Assembly (NCBI GenBank): GCA_009692585.1 | Contig: SHYX01000037.1 | Location: 1-48,253, forward strand | Length of the DNA stretch: 48,253 nucleotides | Source of the DNA: Myxococcales bacterium | GTDB taxonomy: Bacteria > Myxococcota > UBA796 > SXON01 | Direction: 5' to 3' | In this document: positions 36,600 through 44,747 of the stretch, in pieces | Position numbering within the stretch: position 1 is the first letter of the stretch | Layout: every line of letters starts with the position of its first letter | Notes under the pieces: generated by a model | What the model was told of the DNA's origin: nothing | The model's database searches: none | Seen by the model: only the letters and a program-made list of their open reading frames with translations | Translations under genes and position numbers: made by a program

Positions 36600-37935
36600 G
36601 GTTCGCGAGCGGCCCCACATCGGCGGCCACCGAGCCCGCTTCGTCGAGGAACGCGCGTACGCTCCCACCGCGTCGCGCGTAGGCCGCGGCGAGTTCGGCA
36701 AGGTGCGCCGGCAAGAGCGCCAGGAGCGGTTGTCCGGACGCGTGGATCGGAGCCGGCCCCGCGAGCAGTTTCTGTAGCGCCCCTGCCGCCAGGTCGGGGA
36801 GGTCCACCGGCAGCACGAGCGCGGCGCGCTGGTTGCGTGCGCCAGCCTCCGCCAGCGCGGCGGCGACGCCCCAGAGGGGGTGGCGGGGCCCGTCCGCCTC
36901 GATGAGCGTGGGCATTCGACCCGGTCTCGCGTGGCGGGCCACGACCGTCACGGCCACGCCGGCGTCGCCACAGACACGCGCGGTGCGCCCCAGCAGCGTC
37001 TCCCCGGCGACGGGGTGCATCGCCTTGTCCGCGCCGAAGCGCGTGGACAGCCCGCCGGCCAGGATCCAGGCCTGGGCCCGCCGTTGGATCACCACCACCC
37101 GACCGAGGAGCTCCGGCGCGACCTCGCCGTCGGGGACAACCAGCTCCAACCGCTGGGCCACCCCCTGGACCACCCGGATCCCGTCGCGGAGGCGCACGAA
37201 CCCCTTGGTCCGGACCCCGCGTCGGGCGTGGATCCAGGACCACGCTTCGGCCTCGGTGAGCCCGTCGGGGACGTGCAACTCGGCCGATTCCCACTCGTCG
37301 TGATGATGGGGGTGGTCGTGGTGGTCGTGGCCATGCCGGGCGCGCTTCGGTCCGCTCGGAAAGCAGAGCTGCGCCGACACGGCGCCCCGGACAGAGCCGA
37401 TGATCGGTGCGGTGTCGACGAGCGCCCTGATGCGCGCCTCGGCCGCGGCGCGCCCGGCGTCGTCCACGAGGTCGAGCTTGTTCAGGAGCACGAGGTCGGC
37501 GCTCTGGAGCTGCTCGGCGAAGAGCGGGTCGCTCTCGCCGGCGCGTTCGGCGTCCACGACCACCACGCAGGCCTCGTCGCCCACCCAGTCGCGCACCGGG
37601 GGCCGGAAAAGGTGGAGTTGGGTGTCGAAGGGCAACGCCAGGCCGCTGGCCTCGATCACGATGCGGTCGGGGTCGACGCGCACGCGCAGCTCCTGCAGGG
37701 TCTCCAGCAGCTCGTTGCTCAGCGTGCAGCAGACACAGCCCCCCGCCAGCTCCACCATGCGGGCGTCGCCGGCGCCGAGCAGGGCGGCGTCGATGCCGAG
37801 CTCGCCGAACTCGTTGGAGACGACGGCCATCCGGATGCCGGTTGCCTGGGCCTCGGCGAGCAGGTGGCGAACGAGCGTGGTCTTGCCGCTGCCCAGGAAG
37901 CCACCGACGACCAGGACTGGAATCCGCCGACTCAC
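36568..37935 (-). CDS. CobW-type metallochaperone GTPase fused to MobA
   Basis: One 455-residue open frame carries two enzymes. Residues 1-285 form a COG0523/CobW G3E GTPase: Walker A GGFLGSGKTT (11-20), metal-binding GGCVCC (Cys67, Cys69, Cys70), LLNKLDLV for guanine recognition, a His-rich loop (201-212) and the C-terminal CobW domain (TKGFVRLRDGIRVVQG). Residues 288-455 form a molybdenum-cofactor guanylyltransferase: AWILAGGLSTRFGADKAM (292-304 core), VLPVDLPDLAAGAL and the terminal NLNRPP resembling the MobA NLNTPED motif. MobA adds GMP to molybdopterin. Fusion suggests GTPase-driven metal delivery linked to Mo-cofactor maturation. The start is GTG, overlapping the stop of the upstream gene (GTGA, 37932-37935). 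Confidence 0.9.
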   Translation of the reverse strand: MSRRIPVLVVGGFLGSGKTTLVRHLLAEAQATGIRMAVVSNEFGELGIDAALLGAGDARMVELAGGCVCCTLSNELLETLQELRVRVDPDRIVIEASGLALPFDTQLHLFRPPVRDWVGDEACVVVVDAERAGESDPLFAEQLQSADLVLLNKLDLVDDAGRAAAEARIRALVDTAPIIGSVRGAVSAQLCFPSGPKRARHGHDHHDHPHHHDEWESAELHVPDGLTEAEAWSWIHARRGVRTKGFVRLRDGIRVVQGVAQRLELVVPDGEVAPELLGRVVVIQRRAQAWILAGGLSTRFGADKAMHPVAGETLLGRTARVCGDAGVAVTVVARHARPGRMPTLIEADGPRHPLWGVAAALAEAGARNQRAALVLPVDLPDLAAGALQKLLAGPAPIHASGQPLLALLPAHLAELAAAYARRGGSVRAFLDEAGSVAADVGPLANLNRPPTAAEP

Positions 37936-38240
37936 CGTCCGGACGCCCCGAAGTAGTTGGCCACCGCACGGTCCCAGGCGTCGGGGGTCGCGACCGCCTC
38001 CTGCTGTGCGTACCGGGCGTGGTCGGCCACCTGCTGCAGCAGGTCGCGAGGGTGGCAGAAGCGCATCGGCCGGTTGCGGTAGTGTTTGTCGATCAGCAAG
38101 CTCAGGGAACCGGGGGGAAGACGCACCTCCGTCTGGTGGGCGGTGTCGATGACCAGTTCGCCGAACTCCTCGCGGGTGGGGTCGGGCCCCGCGCCGATTG
38201 TCATGTCCTCGAAGGCGCGGTGGAGGTCGTCAGCGGGCAT
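37932..38240 (-). CDS. Small protein of unknown function (possible ATPase C-terminal fragment)
   Basis: I do not recognise this 102-residue product securely. It contains RNRPMRFCHPRDLLQQVADH, which recalls the C-terminal region of some bacterial AAA-type ATPases, but no Walker motifs are present, so it is either a small stand-alone protein or a fragment. An ATG at 38255 would add five residues. Its start region abuts the divergent gene at 38262, and its stop overlaps the CobW-MobA start (GTGA), indicating co-translation. Longer upstream reading in this frame is the shadow of the divergent gene. Confidence 0.6.
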   Translation of the reverse strand: MPADDLHRAFEDMTIGAGPDPTREEFGELVIDTAHQTEVRLPPGSLSLLIDKHYRNRPMRFCHPRDLLQQVADHARYAQQEAVATPDAWDRAVANYFGASGR

Positions 38241-38261
38241 GGATCCAGGTATCATGAGGCG

Positions 38262-38951
38262 ATGCGCGCGCGGAACTGGTTGGGCAGGGTACGGGAGCGC
38301 CTGGCTGGGGCGCCTGAGGGGCCCCCGACGGTCGGCGGGCGCTGGTCCCCCACGGTCGCCACGGTGTGGGCCGAGGTCGAGGAGCAGGTGGACGCACAGC
38401 TGAAGCGCCCGGGGTCGGCGGCGGTCTCGACGTGGGAGGTGTGCGCTGCAGAGTTGGCACGGCGGACCATCGGCGAGGCGGAGGAGGCCGCGACCCTGAC
38501 CCGCTTCAGCGACGCGTTGGTGCCCCTGCTCGACGCGCTGCAGGGTCCCCACAAGGCCCTTCCTGCCGCGATCGTGGCCGGTCGGCACGCCGGGGAGAGC
38601 GTCGGCACGCTTGCCGCGGCGACACGGCCGCTGGTGCTGTTGCCGTCCGGTCTGGACGGCGAGGTCGAGGTGGCGTGGCACAAGGTCGTGGCCTACCTCG
38701 ATCCGCTGTTCACCGGAGGCGGCGATCCCGATGGGTGCCGCGCCGTGATGAGCGAGGTCGGACCCCGCTTATCGCGCGGTGTCGCCGAGGCGGAGGGAAC
38801 CCTGCGCGAGGAGCTGTCTCGGCTTCCGTCGGCGACGGATCCGCTCCAAGGCCTGCTGGAGCCCTTCGGGATGTGGGCCGATCAGGTGGCGCGGACGCTG
38901 GAGGTCGAGGTCTACACCGCGACCCGCGCGATGATTCGCCGGGTGCGATGA
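38262..38951 (+). CDS. Hypothetical protein
   Basis: I do not recognise this 229-residue product. It starts with a basic segment (MRARNWLGRVRERLAG) and continues as mostly alpha-helical, acidic protein with VWAEVEEQVDAQLKRP, LTRFSDALVPLLDALQG and RAVMSEVGPRLSRGVAEAEG. No signal peptide, membrane helix or catalytic motif is apparent. It is divergent from the small gene on the left, with starts 6 to 21 bases apart, and converges on xthA with a 7-base gap. Confidence 0.65.
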   Translation: MRARNWLGRVRERLAGAPEGPPTVGGRWSPTVATVWAEVEEQVDAQLKRPGSAAVSTWEVCAAELARRTIGEAEEAATLTRFSDALVPLLDALQGPHKALPAAIVAGRHAGESVGTLAAATRPLVLLPSGLDGEVEVAWHKVVAYLDPLFTGGGDPDGCRAVMSEVGPRLSRGVAEAEGTLREELSRLPSATDPLQGLLEPFGMWADQVARTLEVEVYTATRAMIRRVR

Positions 38952-38958
38952 GGCCTAT

Positions 38959-39717
38959 TCAAGAAAGATGCAAGGTCACCGGGGCGTGGTCACTCGCCTG
39001 AGGCTGGCCGCGCTCGGCCATGTCCACGGTGACGTCCACCAGCCGCGGCAGCAGCGAGGCGCTGAGCAGGTGGTGGTCGATGCGGACGCCTTTGTTCTGC
39101 TCGAAGCCGCTCTGCCGGTAGTCCCACCAGCTGAACTGGCGGCGGGTGGGGTGGAGTTTGCGGAAGCTGTCGGTGAGACCCAGGGCGAGGAGGCCCGCGA
39201 AGGCGTCGCGTTCGGGTGTCGTACAGAGCACCTGCTCCGTCCATCTGGCAGGGTCGTACACGTCCAGGTCGGCGGGGGCGATGTTGAAGTCGCCGCAGAC
39301 GACCAGCGGGCTCCCGACATGCGGGGCGACCCACTCGTGGAGGTGCTTGAGCCACTCCAGCTTGTAGGCGTACTTATCACTGGCGGTGTCCTGACCGTTG
39401 ACCACGTACAGGTTCACGATCCTGACGCCCGCGACCACTCCGGAGATGCCGCGGGCCTGCACGTCTCCGCGCCAGGGCAGGTCGATCTCGACCTCGGTGA
39501 TCGGCCCCTTTGACAGGATGGCGACGCCGTTCCAGGACTTCTGCCCCGAGATCGCGACGTGGTAGCCGCGCTTTTCGAGCTCGGCGCGCGGCAGCTCCGC
39601 CTCGGTGCACTTGAGCTCCTGCAGACACATCACGTCGGGCTCGCGGTCGTCGAGCCAGGCCAGGAGCCGCTCCAGCCGGGCGCGGATGGAGTTCACGTTG
39701 AAGGTGGTGATGTTCAT
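38959..39717 (-). CDS. xthA: Exodeoxyribonuclease III (XthA family)
   Basis: The 252-residue protein is a full-length ExoIII/AP-endonuclease-family enzyme: MNITTFNVNSIRARLERLL (Asn7), VMCLQELKC (Glu34 for metal), LVVCGDFNIAPADLDVYDP, a WWDYR segment and the C-terminal ASDHAPVTLHL with the catalytic Asp-His pair. It cuts at abasic sites and removes 3' blocking groups during base-excision repair. The start at 39717 lies 7 bases after the aldehyde dehydrogenase stop on the same strand; the two are probably co-transcribed by chance of packing rather than shared function. Confidence 0.95.
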   Translation of the reverse strand: MNITTFNVNSIRARLERLLAWLDDREPDVMCLQELKCTEAELPRAELEKRGYHVAISGQKSWNGVAILSKGPITEVEIDLPWRGDVQARGISGVVAGVRIVNLYVVNGQDTASDKYAYKLEWLKHLHEWVAPHVGSPLVVCGDFNIAPADLDVYDPARWTEQVLCTTPERDAFAGLLALGLTDSFRKLHPTRRQFSWWDYRQSGFEQNKGVRIDHHLLSASLLPRLVDVTVDMAERGQPQASDHAPVTLHLS

Positions 39718-39724
39718 GTCCCGC

Positions 39725-41158
39725 TCACAGTCCGGCGCGGGTGACGAGCTTGGTGTTGAGGTACCCTTCGAGGCCCTCGGTGCCGCCCTCGTTGCCGTGC
39801 CCAGAGTCCTTGATGCCGCCAAACGGCAGCTCCGGGAGGGCCAACCCGTGGTGATTGATGGCGACCATCCCGCTTTCGACCCCGGCCGAGTACGCTTGCG
39901 CCGTCGTCAGCGACTTGGTGTACGCATACGCGGCGAGGCCGTAGGGAAGCCGATTGGCCTCGGCGAGGACCTCGGCGAACGAATCGAAGGGCTGGATGGG
40001 AACGAGGGGGCCGAAGGGCTCCTCGCTGAGGATCCGCGCGCGGGCAGGCAGATCCACCAGGACGGTCGGCGCGAAGAAGAACCCTTCGGTGCCGATCCGG
40101 TGCCCGCCGGTCAGGACGCGACTGCCGCACGCCCGTGCGTCGGCGACCAGCTCCTCCATGGCGCGGAGGCGGCGCTCGTTGGCGAGCGGGCCCATGCGCG
40201 TAGTCGGGAGCAGCCCGTCGCCAACCACGATTCGTTCGGCAGCGGCGACGAAGCCCTCGACAAAACGATCGTAGACGGACCGCTCGACCAGAAACCGCGT
40301 CGGGCTGGTGCACACCTGGCCGGCGTTACGGAATTTCACCGTCGCGAGCAGTTTCGCCGCGTACTCGACGTCGGCGTCGGCGAACACCACCGCGGGAGCG
40401 TGCCCGCCGAGCTCCATCGTCGCGCGCTTCATGTGGAGCCCCGCCAGGGCGGCGAGCTGCTTTCCGACCTGCGTGCTCCCGGTGAAGGTGACTTTGCGGA
40501 TGATCGGGTGGGGGATCAGGTAGCTGCTCACCTCGGAAGGCACCCCGAAAACCAGCTGCACCACTCCGGGCGGCACGCCGGCGTCGACGAAGGCGGCGAC
40601 GAGGTCGGCCGGGGAGGCGGGGGTCTCCTCCGGGGCCTTGATGATGATCGAGCAGCCGGTGGCGACCGCGCCGCACAGCTTGCGCACCACCTGATTGATC
40701 GGAAAGTTCCACGGCGTGAACGCCGCGACGGGACCGACCGGCTCCCGGATGACCAACTGCTCCACGTTGGGAGCCCGCGCCGGAATCACCCGTCCGTAGG
40801 TGCGGCGCCCCTCTTCCGCAAACCACTCGATCAGGTCGACGCCGAGCTTGACCTCGCCCAGGGCCTCGGCGAGGGGCTTGCCCTGCTCCAGGGTCAGGCG
40901 GCGCGCGATGTCGTCGGCGCGGCCCCGGAACAGGTCCGCGGCGCGGCGCATCAGCTGGTATCGGTCGTACGCACTCGTCCGACGCCAGAGCTGGAAGCCT
41001 CGCTCGGCCGCGGCCAGGGCGTCGTCCAGGTCTTCCGTCTCGGCGTGGGCGACCTGCCCGATGATCGCGCCAGTAGCGGGGTTCTGGACGGGGATGGTGC
41101 GGCCTTGCCGGCCCGGGCGCCAGGCGCCGTCGATGTGGAGGAGGGTGTCTGGGTACAT
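39725..41158 (-). CDS. NAD(P)-dependent aldehyde dehydrogenase, succinate-semialdehyde type
   Basis: The 477-residue protein is a complete aldehyde dehydrogenase of the GabD/AldA group: [13 protein letters not shown] (about 149-161), Lys174 in [25 protein letters not shown], catalytic Glu249 in MELGGHAP, nucleophile Cys283 in [12 protein letters not shown], and [11 protein letters not shown]. It oxidises an aldehyde such as succinate semialdehyde to the acid; the exact substrate cannot be read from sequence. The N-terminus ([15 protein letters not shown]) is typical of the GabD family. It lies 9 bases after the arylsulfotransferase-like gene and 7 before xthA. Confidence 0.92.
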   Translation of the reverse strand: MYPDTLLHIDGAWRPGRQGRTIPVQNPATGAIIGQVAHAETEDLDDALAAAERGFQLWRRTSAYDRYQLMRRAADLFRGRADDIARRLTLEQGKPLAEALGEVKLGVDLIEWFAEEGRRTYGRVIPARAPNVEQLVIREPVGPVAAFTPWNFPINQVVRKLCGAVATGCSIIIKAPEETPASPADLVAAFVDAGVPPGVVQLVFGVPSEVSSYLIPHPIIRKVTFTGSTQVGKQLAALAGLHMKRATMELGGHAPAVVFADADVEYAAKLLATVKFRNAGQVCTSPTRFLVERSVYDRFVEGFVAAAERIVVGDGLLPTTRMGPLANERRLRAMEELVADARACGSRVLTGGHRIGTEGFFFAPTVLVDLPARARILSEEPFGPLVPIQPFDSFAEVLAEANRLPYGLAAYAYTKSLTTAQAYSAGVESGMVAINHHGLALPELPFGGIKDSGHGNEGGTEGLEGYLNTKLVTRAGL

Positions 41159-41167
41159 CCGTACCGT

Positions 41168-42535
41168 CTACTCCACGTCGGTCATGCCCGGAAGCTCCGT
41201 AATGCGCTTGGTGTAGCCGAACGCGTTTCCGAGGTCGGAGGACAGGCTCCAGTCGTTGGCGTCGTCGGTGCCGTACTTGGCGAGGATGCCGGCGGCGGAC
41301 CAGGTGACCAGCGTGCCGGCGCCGAACCGGTCGACGTCGCCGAGGTACGCGCCGCGCACGCGCGGGTCGGGCTGGATCTCGCTGACCGCGGTCATCGTTC
41401 CGGCTCCGTCGTCGAATTCCATGGTGACCACGCGCGAGTTGGCGCCGGTCGGGCGGTTGTCGTAGATGATCGCGGAGTTCTCGCCGAAAAACTCGAACTG
41501 ATGCTGCCCGTCGATCGTGGAGTCGGCGTTGGCGGGGACGTAATCTGAGTGAGGCCCCCCAATCTGGCGGAGCACCGCTCCGGTCTCGAGGTCCAGTTGC
41601 ACGATGGCGGACAGCCCGCGCAGTCCGACGCTGACCCGGCCGGCGGCTTCGTCGACGTCCAGGGCATTGGCGTGGGTCCAGTCGGACCCGTCGACCACGC
41701 CGTCGGTTTCGGGATCGAAATTCTCGAAGACGGACCACAGCTCCTGGGCTGCCGGGAGGTCGGCCGGACTGCCGCGCATCACCCGCTCGCCACAGACGGT
41801 TTCGCCGCTGTCCAACAGCCGGCAATCGTCCTCGAGCCAGACGAATTCCCCGCTGGCCAACACCACGAAGTCGTGGGTCCACCCCGGAACATGGTACTCG
41901 AGCAGCTCGATGCTGTCCCAGCCATAGGCCCGGAGGTACGCCGCGGCCGGCTCGACCGTCGACGCGCCGAGAACCCAGACCCCGTCGCCCTCGCTACGGA
42001 GCGCCGCGCGAATCGTCGGGTCCCCGGAGGCGAATCGTTCGGAGTACCAGGTGATGCGACCCTTGGCGTCCAGCAGCACGGCGCGGCGCCCCGAACCCAG
42101 GAGTTCGGTCAGCATCCAGCCCCGCCAGCCCGCGGTGCCGGCCACGGTCCATGATGGGAGCCTGGCGGGCGGGGGCTCGGTCACGAAATCGGTAACGGGG
42201 GAGTTGCTGCCATCTTCGAGCTCGACCCAGGCGCGATAGGGCGTGGCCGCGGCGAGACCGAGCATGTCCTGTTCGATCGCCTCATCCTCGCCGACCGCCC
42301 AGCTGGTGGTCACGCGGTCGCCGTCTTCTTCTTCGGCGACGACGCGACTGCGCTGGCTGGCGGGCGCGGTCCACTCCATGCGATTGAGTGGGGTTTCGGC
42401 CCGCTGGTGCACCGTGACCCTGCCCACCGGCGGCGGCGCTTCGACCGGCTGAATGCAGGCCGACAGTAACAACAGGAGTGCGGACAGGCGGCCTCCGAGG
42501 GTGACGTAACGTGGTGATTCCCGAGGGGCGCGGAT
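41168..42535 (-). CDS. Arylsulfotransferase-like beta-propeller lipoprotein, start unclear
   Basis: The protein of about 450 residues has a lipoprotein signal (RLSALLLLLSAC), a fibronectin-like region, and a six-bladed-propeller domain resembling the ASST/arylsulfotransferase family: HVPGWTHDFVVLASGEFVWL, DWTHANALDVDEAAGRVSVG, GAVLRQIGGPHSDYVP, QHQFEFFGENSAIIYDNRP and SRVVTMEFDDGAGTMTAVSE. No ATG, GTG or TTG precedes the lipobox in frame within a sensible distance. The given end is an ATC codon. A CTG start at 42487 (MSALLLLLSAC) is also possible, as is a base error upstream. A sulfotransferase role is uncertain, since many such lipoproteins are non-catalytic. Confidence 0.7.
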   Translation of the reverse strand: MRAPRESPRYVTLGGRLSALLLLLSACIQPVEAPPPVGRVTVHQRAETPLNRMEWTAPASQRSRVVAEEEDGDRVTTSWAVGEDEAIEQDMLGLAAATPYRAWVELEDGSNSPVTDFVTEPPPARLPSWTVAGTAGWRGWMLTELLGSGRRAVLLDAKGRITWYSERFASGDPTIRAALRSEGDGVWVLGASTVEPAAAYLRAYGWDSIELLEYHVPGWTHDFVVLASGEFVWLEDDCRLLDSGETVCGERVMRGSPADLPAAQELWSVFENFDPETDGVVDGSDWTHANALDVDEAAGRVSVGLRGLSAIVQLDLETGAVLRQIGGPHSDYVPANADSTIDGQHQFEFFGENSAIIYDNRPTGANSRVVTMEFDDGAGTMTAVSEIQPDPRVRGAYLGDVDRFGAGTLVTWSAAGILAKYGTDDANDWSLSSDLGNAFGYTKRITELPGMTDVE

Positions 42536-42547
42536 TACACCGCACGA

Positions 42548-44740
42548 ATGGCGCGACGTTGTCTTCCTTTTGGCCTGTATCTGCTCGTCGCCTGCCCGGC
42601 GCCGGACGACGAGCTGGTCGTCGAGGTCGATCCACTCTCGCAGGTCGATGCCTTCATCGGCTCGGGCGGCCTCGGCTACAGGGTTGGTTCGGCCACGCCG
42701 GCCGCGACCGCGCCGTTCGGTTTGGTGAAGCTCGGCCCGGACACGAGCAACGGCGGCTCCGGGCTGGGGGCCTTCCACTGCTCCGGCTACTGGTACCCGG
42801 ACGATCACATCGAAGGCTTCTCCCACCTTCACATGCATGGCGTCGGGGTGCCCGCGTTGGGGGACATCCTGTTCATGCCCGGCGACGGGATCCCGGCGAC
42901 GGCACGGGGGCCCGAGGACTGGCGTCAGCCGTTCTCCCACGATGAAGAATCGGCGGTGCCTGGGCGCTATGACGTCGTCCTCGCCGATGGTATCGAGGTG
43001 TCGCTCGCGGCGACCCTGCATGCCGGGCACCACCGATACGTCTTTCCAGCCGACGCCATCGATCCGAGCCTCGCGATCGACCTGGGCTACGTGTCGTATG
43101 GAACGAATCTGGGCGCGGCCATCGAGGTCGACGTCGCCGCCGGCGTCGTGACCGGGTTCATGACCAACGACGACAGCTTTGGTGGCAGCTTCCCGATCTA
43201 CTTCTACGCCGTCGTCGACACGGGCATCGCGTCGGCGACGACCTGGTCGGAGGGTGAACCGCTGCCCGGGGCCCCGGCGGCCTCCACCGGGAGCGAAGTC
43301 GGAGCGATCCTACACTTCGCTGGGAACGAAGCCCGTATCCGCGTCGGTGTCTCCCTGATCGGAGTGGCCGAGGCGCAGGCGAATCTGGCCGCTGAACTGC
43401 CCGCCGACCAGTCGTTGGACATCACCGAAGCGGCGACGCGCGGCCTGTGGGCGGCCCGCTTCGACGGGTGGTCGATCGACGGCGCCACCGAGGACGAAGC
43501 GGCGATCTACTGGACCTCGCTCTACCACCTGCTCCAGATGCCCACGCTGTATTCCGACGTCGACGGGAGATACATCGGCTTTGACGGGGCGATTCACCAG
43601 GCCGATGGTTGGAGTTACCACAGCGATCTTTCGCTCTGGGACACCTATCGCACCGCCCACCCCGCCTTTGATCTGTACTTCCCGGATGACGCCGCCAGCT
43701 TCGCCCGGTCCCTCGTCGCGATGGCCGAACAGGGTGGGGCTTTCCCTCGCTGGCCAGTCGCGCAGACCGAAGGCGGGAGCATGATCGGCGCCCCGGCCGA
43801 CATCGCGCTGGCGGACGCGATCGTGAAGGGGGTCCTTGGCTGGGACGTCGACGCTGCCTGGCCGATGATGGTCGCCCAAGCGAGAGGTGAAGGCGACTAT
43901 CCGTACAACGCGAGGCCGGCGATCGCGGAGTTGGAGTCGCTGGGCTTCATCCCCGCGGACGTGCTCGGCGGCAGCGTGGCCTGGCAGCTTGAGCTGGCGT
44001 GGGCCGATGCGGCGCTCGCGGCGGCCGCAAATCATCTTGGTGACACGACGGCCGCGGCGCACTTCGCGTGGCGGGCGGGGCTGTACAAGAACCTCTACGA
44101 TGGCGATCAGGGCTGGTTCCACGCGCGGTACAGTGACGGCACCTTCGGCCAGGATCTCAACCCCATCGGGTGGGAGGAGGAGTTTGTCGAGGGGAACGCG
44201 TGGCAGTACCTGTGGTTGGCACCGTGGGACGCCGCGGGCCTGGCGACGGTGCTCGGGGGCGAGGCGACCGCCCGGGCGCGGCTGGACGAATTCCTGGTCA
44301 ACGCCAGGGGGGAGGGCCCGATCCTCGGCCCCGGCACCTGGTATTGGCACGGCAACGAGCCCGACATCCACGCCGCCTGGCTGTTCACGCTCTGGGGCGA
44401 CGCCGCCGCCACCCGGTCTTGGGTGGCGTGGCTGATGGAGAGCCAGTACCACCGCGATCCGGACGGGCTCGCGGGGAACGACGACGCGGGTACGTTGTCG
44501 GCGTGGTACCTCTTTGCGGCCGCCGGCTTCTACCCCATCGCCGGCACCCCGACCTACATCCTCGGGGAGCCGGCATTCCAACGGCTGGAGCTTCCGGTGG
44601 GCGGCGGGAGCTTCGTGGTGAGCCGGGAGGGCGAGGGCGAACTCCACGTCATCGAGCTCAACGGGGTTGAGTGGACGGCGCCCACGTTTGAGCATGCGGA
44701 GCTGCGGGCGGGCGGGACCTTGATCTTCCGGTACCGCTGA
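42548..44740 (+). CDS. GH92-family alpha-mannosidase-like lipoprotein
   Basis: The 730-residue protein starts with a lipoprotein signal (MARRCLPFGLYLLVAC) and is a glycoside hydrolase family 92 enzyme over its whole length: DAFIGSGGLGYRVGSATPAA, APFGLVKLGPDTSN, EGFSHLHMHGVGVPALGDI, SDLSLWDTYRTAHPAFDLYF, LNPIGWEEEFVEGNAWQYLW and GNDDAGTLSAWYLFAAAGFY with AGTPTYILGEPAF near the C-terminus. GH92 enzymes are calcium-dependent exo-alpha-mannosidases that usually trim glycans. The protein is expected on the outer membrane surface. It is divergent from the arylsulfotransferase-like gene and converges on tgt with a 7-base gap. Confidence 0.92.
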   Translation: MARRCLPFGLYLLVACPAPDDELVVEVDPLSQVDAFIGSGGLGYRVGSATPAATAPFGLVKLGPDTSNGGSGLGAFHCSGYWYPDDHIEGFSHLHMHGVGVPALGDILFMPGDGIPATARGPEDWRQPFSHDEESAVPGRYDVVLADGIEVSLAATLHAGHHRYVFPADAIDPSLAIDLGYVSYGTNLGAAIEVDVAAGVVTGFMTNDDSFGGSFPIYFYAVVDTGIASATTWSEGEPLPGAPAASTGSEVGAILHFAGNEARIRVGVSLIGVAEAQANLAAELPADQSLDITEAATRGLWAARFDGWSIDGATEDEAAIYWTSLYHLLQMPTLYSDVDGRYIGFDGAIHQADGWSYHSDLSLWDTYRTAHPAFDLYFPDDAASFARSLVAMAEQGGAFPRWPVAQTEGGSMIGAPADIALADAIVKGVLGWDVDAAWPMMVAQARGEGDYPYNARPAIAELESLGFIPADVLGGSVAWQLELAWADAALAAAANHLGDTTAAAHFAWRAGLYKNLYDGDQGWFHARYSDGTFGQDLNPIGWEEEFVEGNAWQYLWLAPWDAAGLATVLGGEATARARLDEFLVNARGEGPILGPGTWYWHGNEPDIHAAWLFTLWGDAAATRSWVAWLMESQYHRDPDGLAGNDDAGTLSAWYLFAAAGFYPIAGTPTYILGEPAFQRLELPVGGGSFVVSREGEGELHVIELNGVEWTAPTFEHAELRAGGTLIFRYR

Positions 44741-44747
44741 CGCGGCG

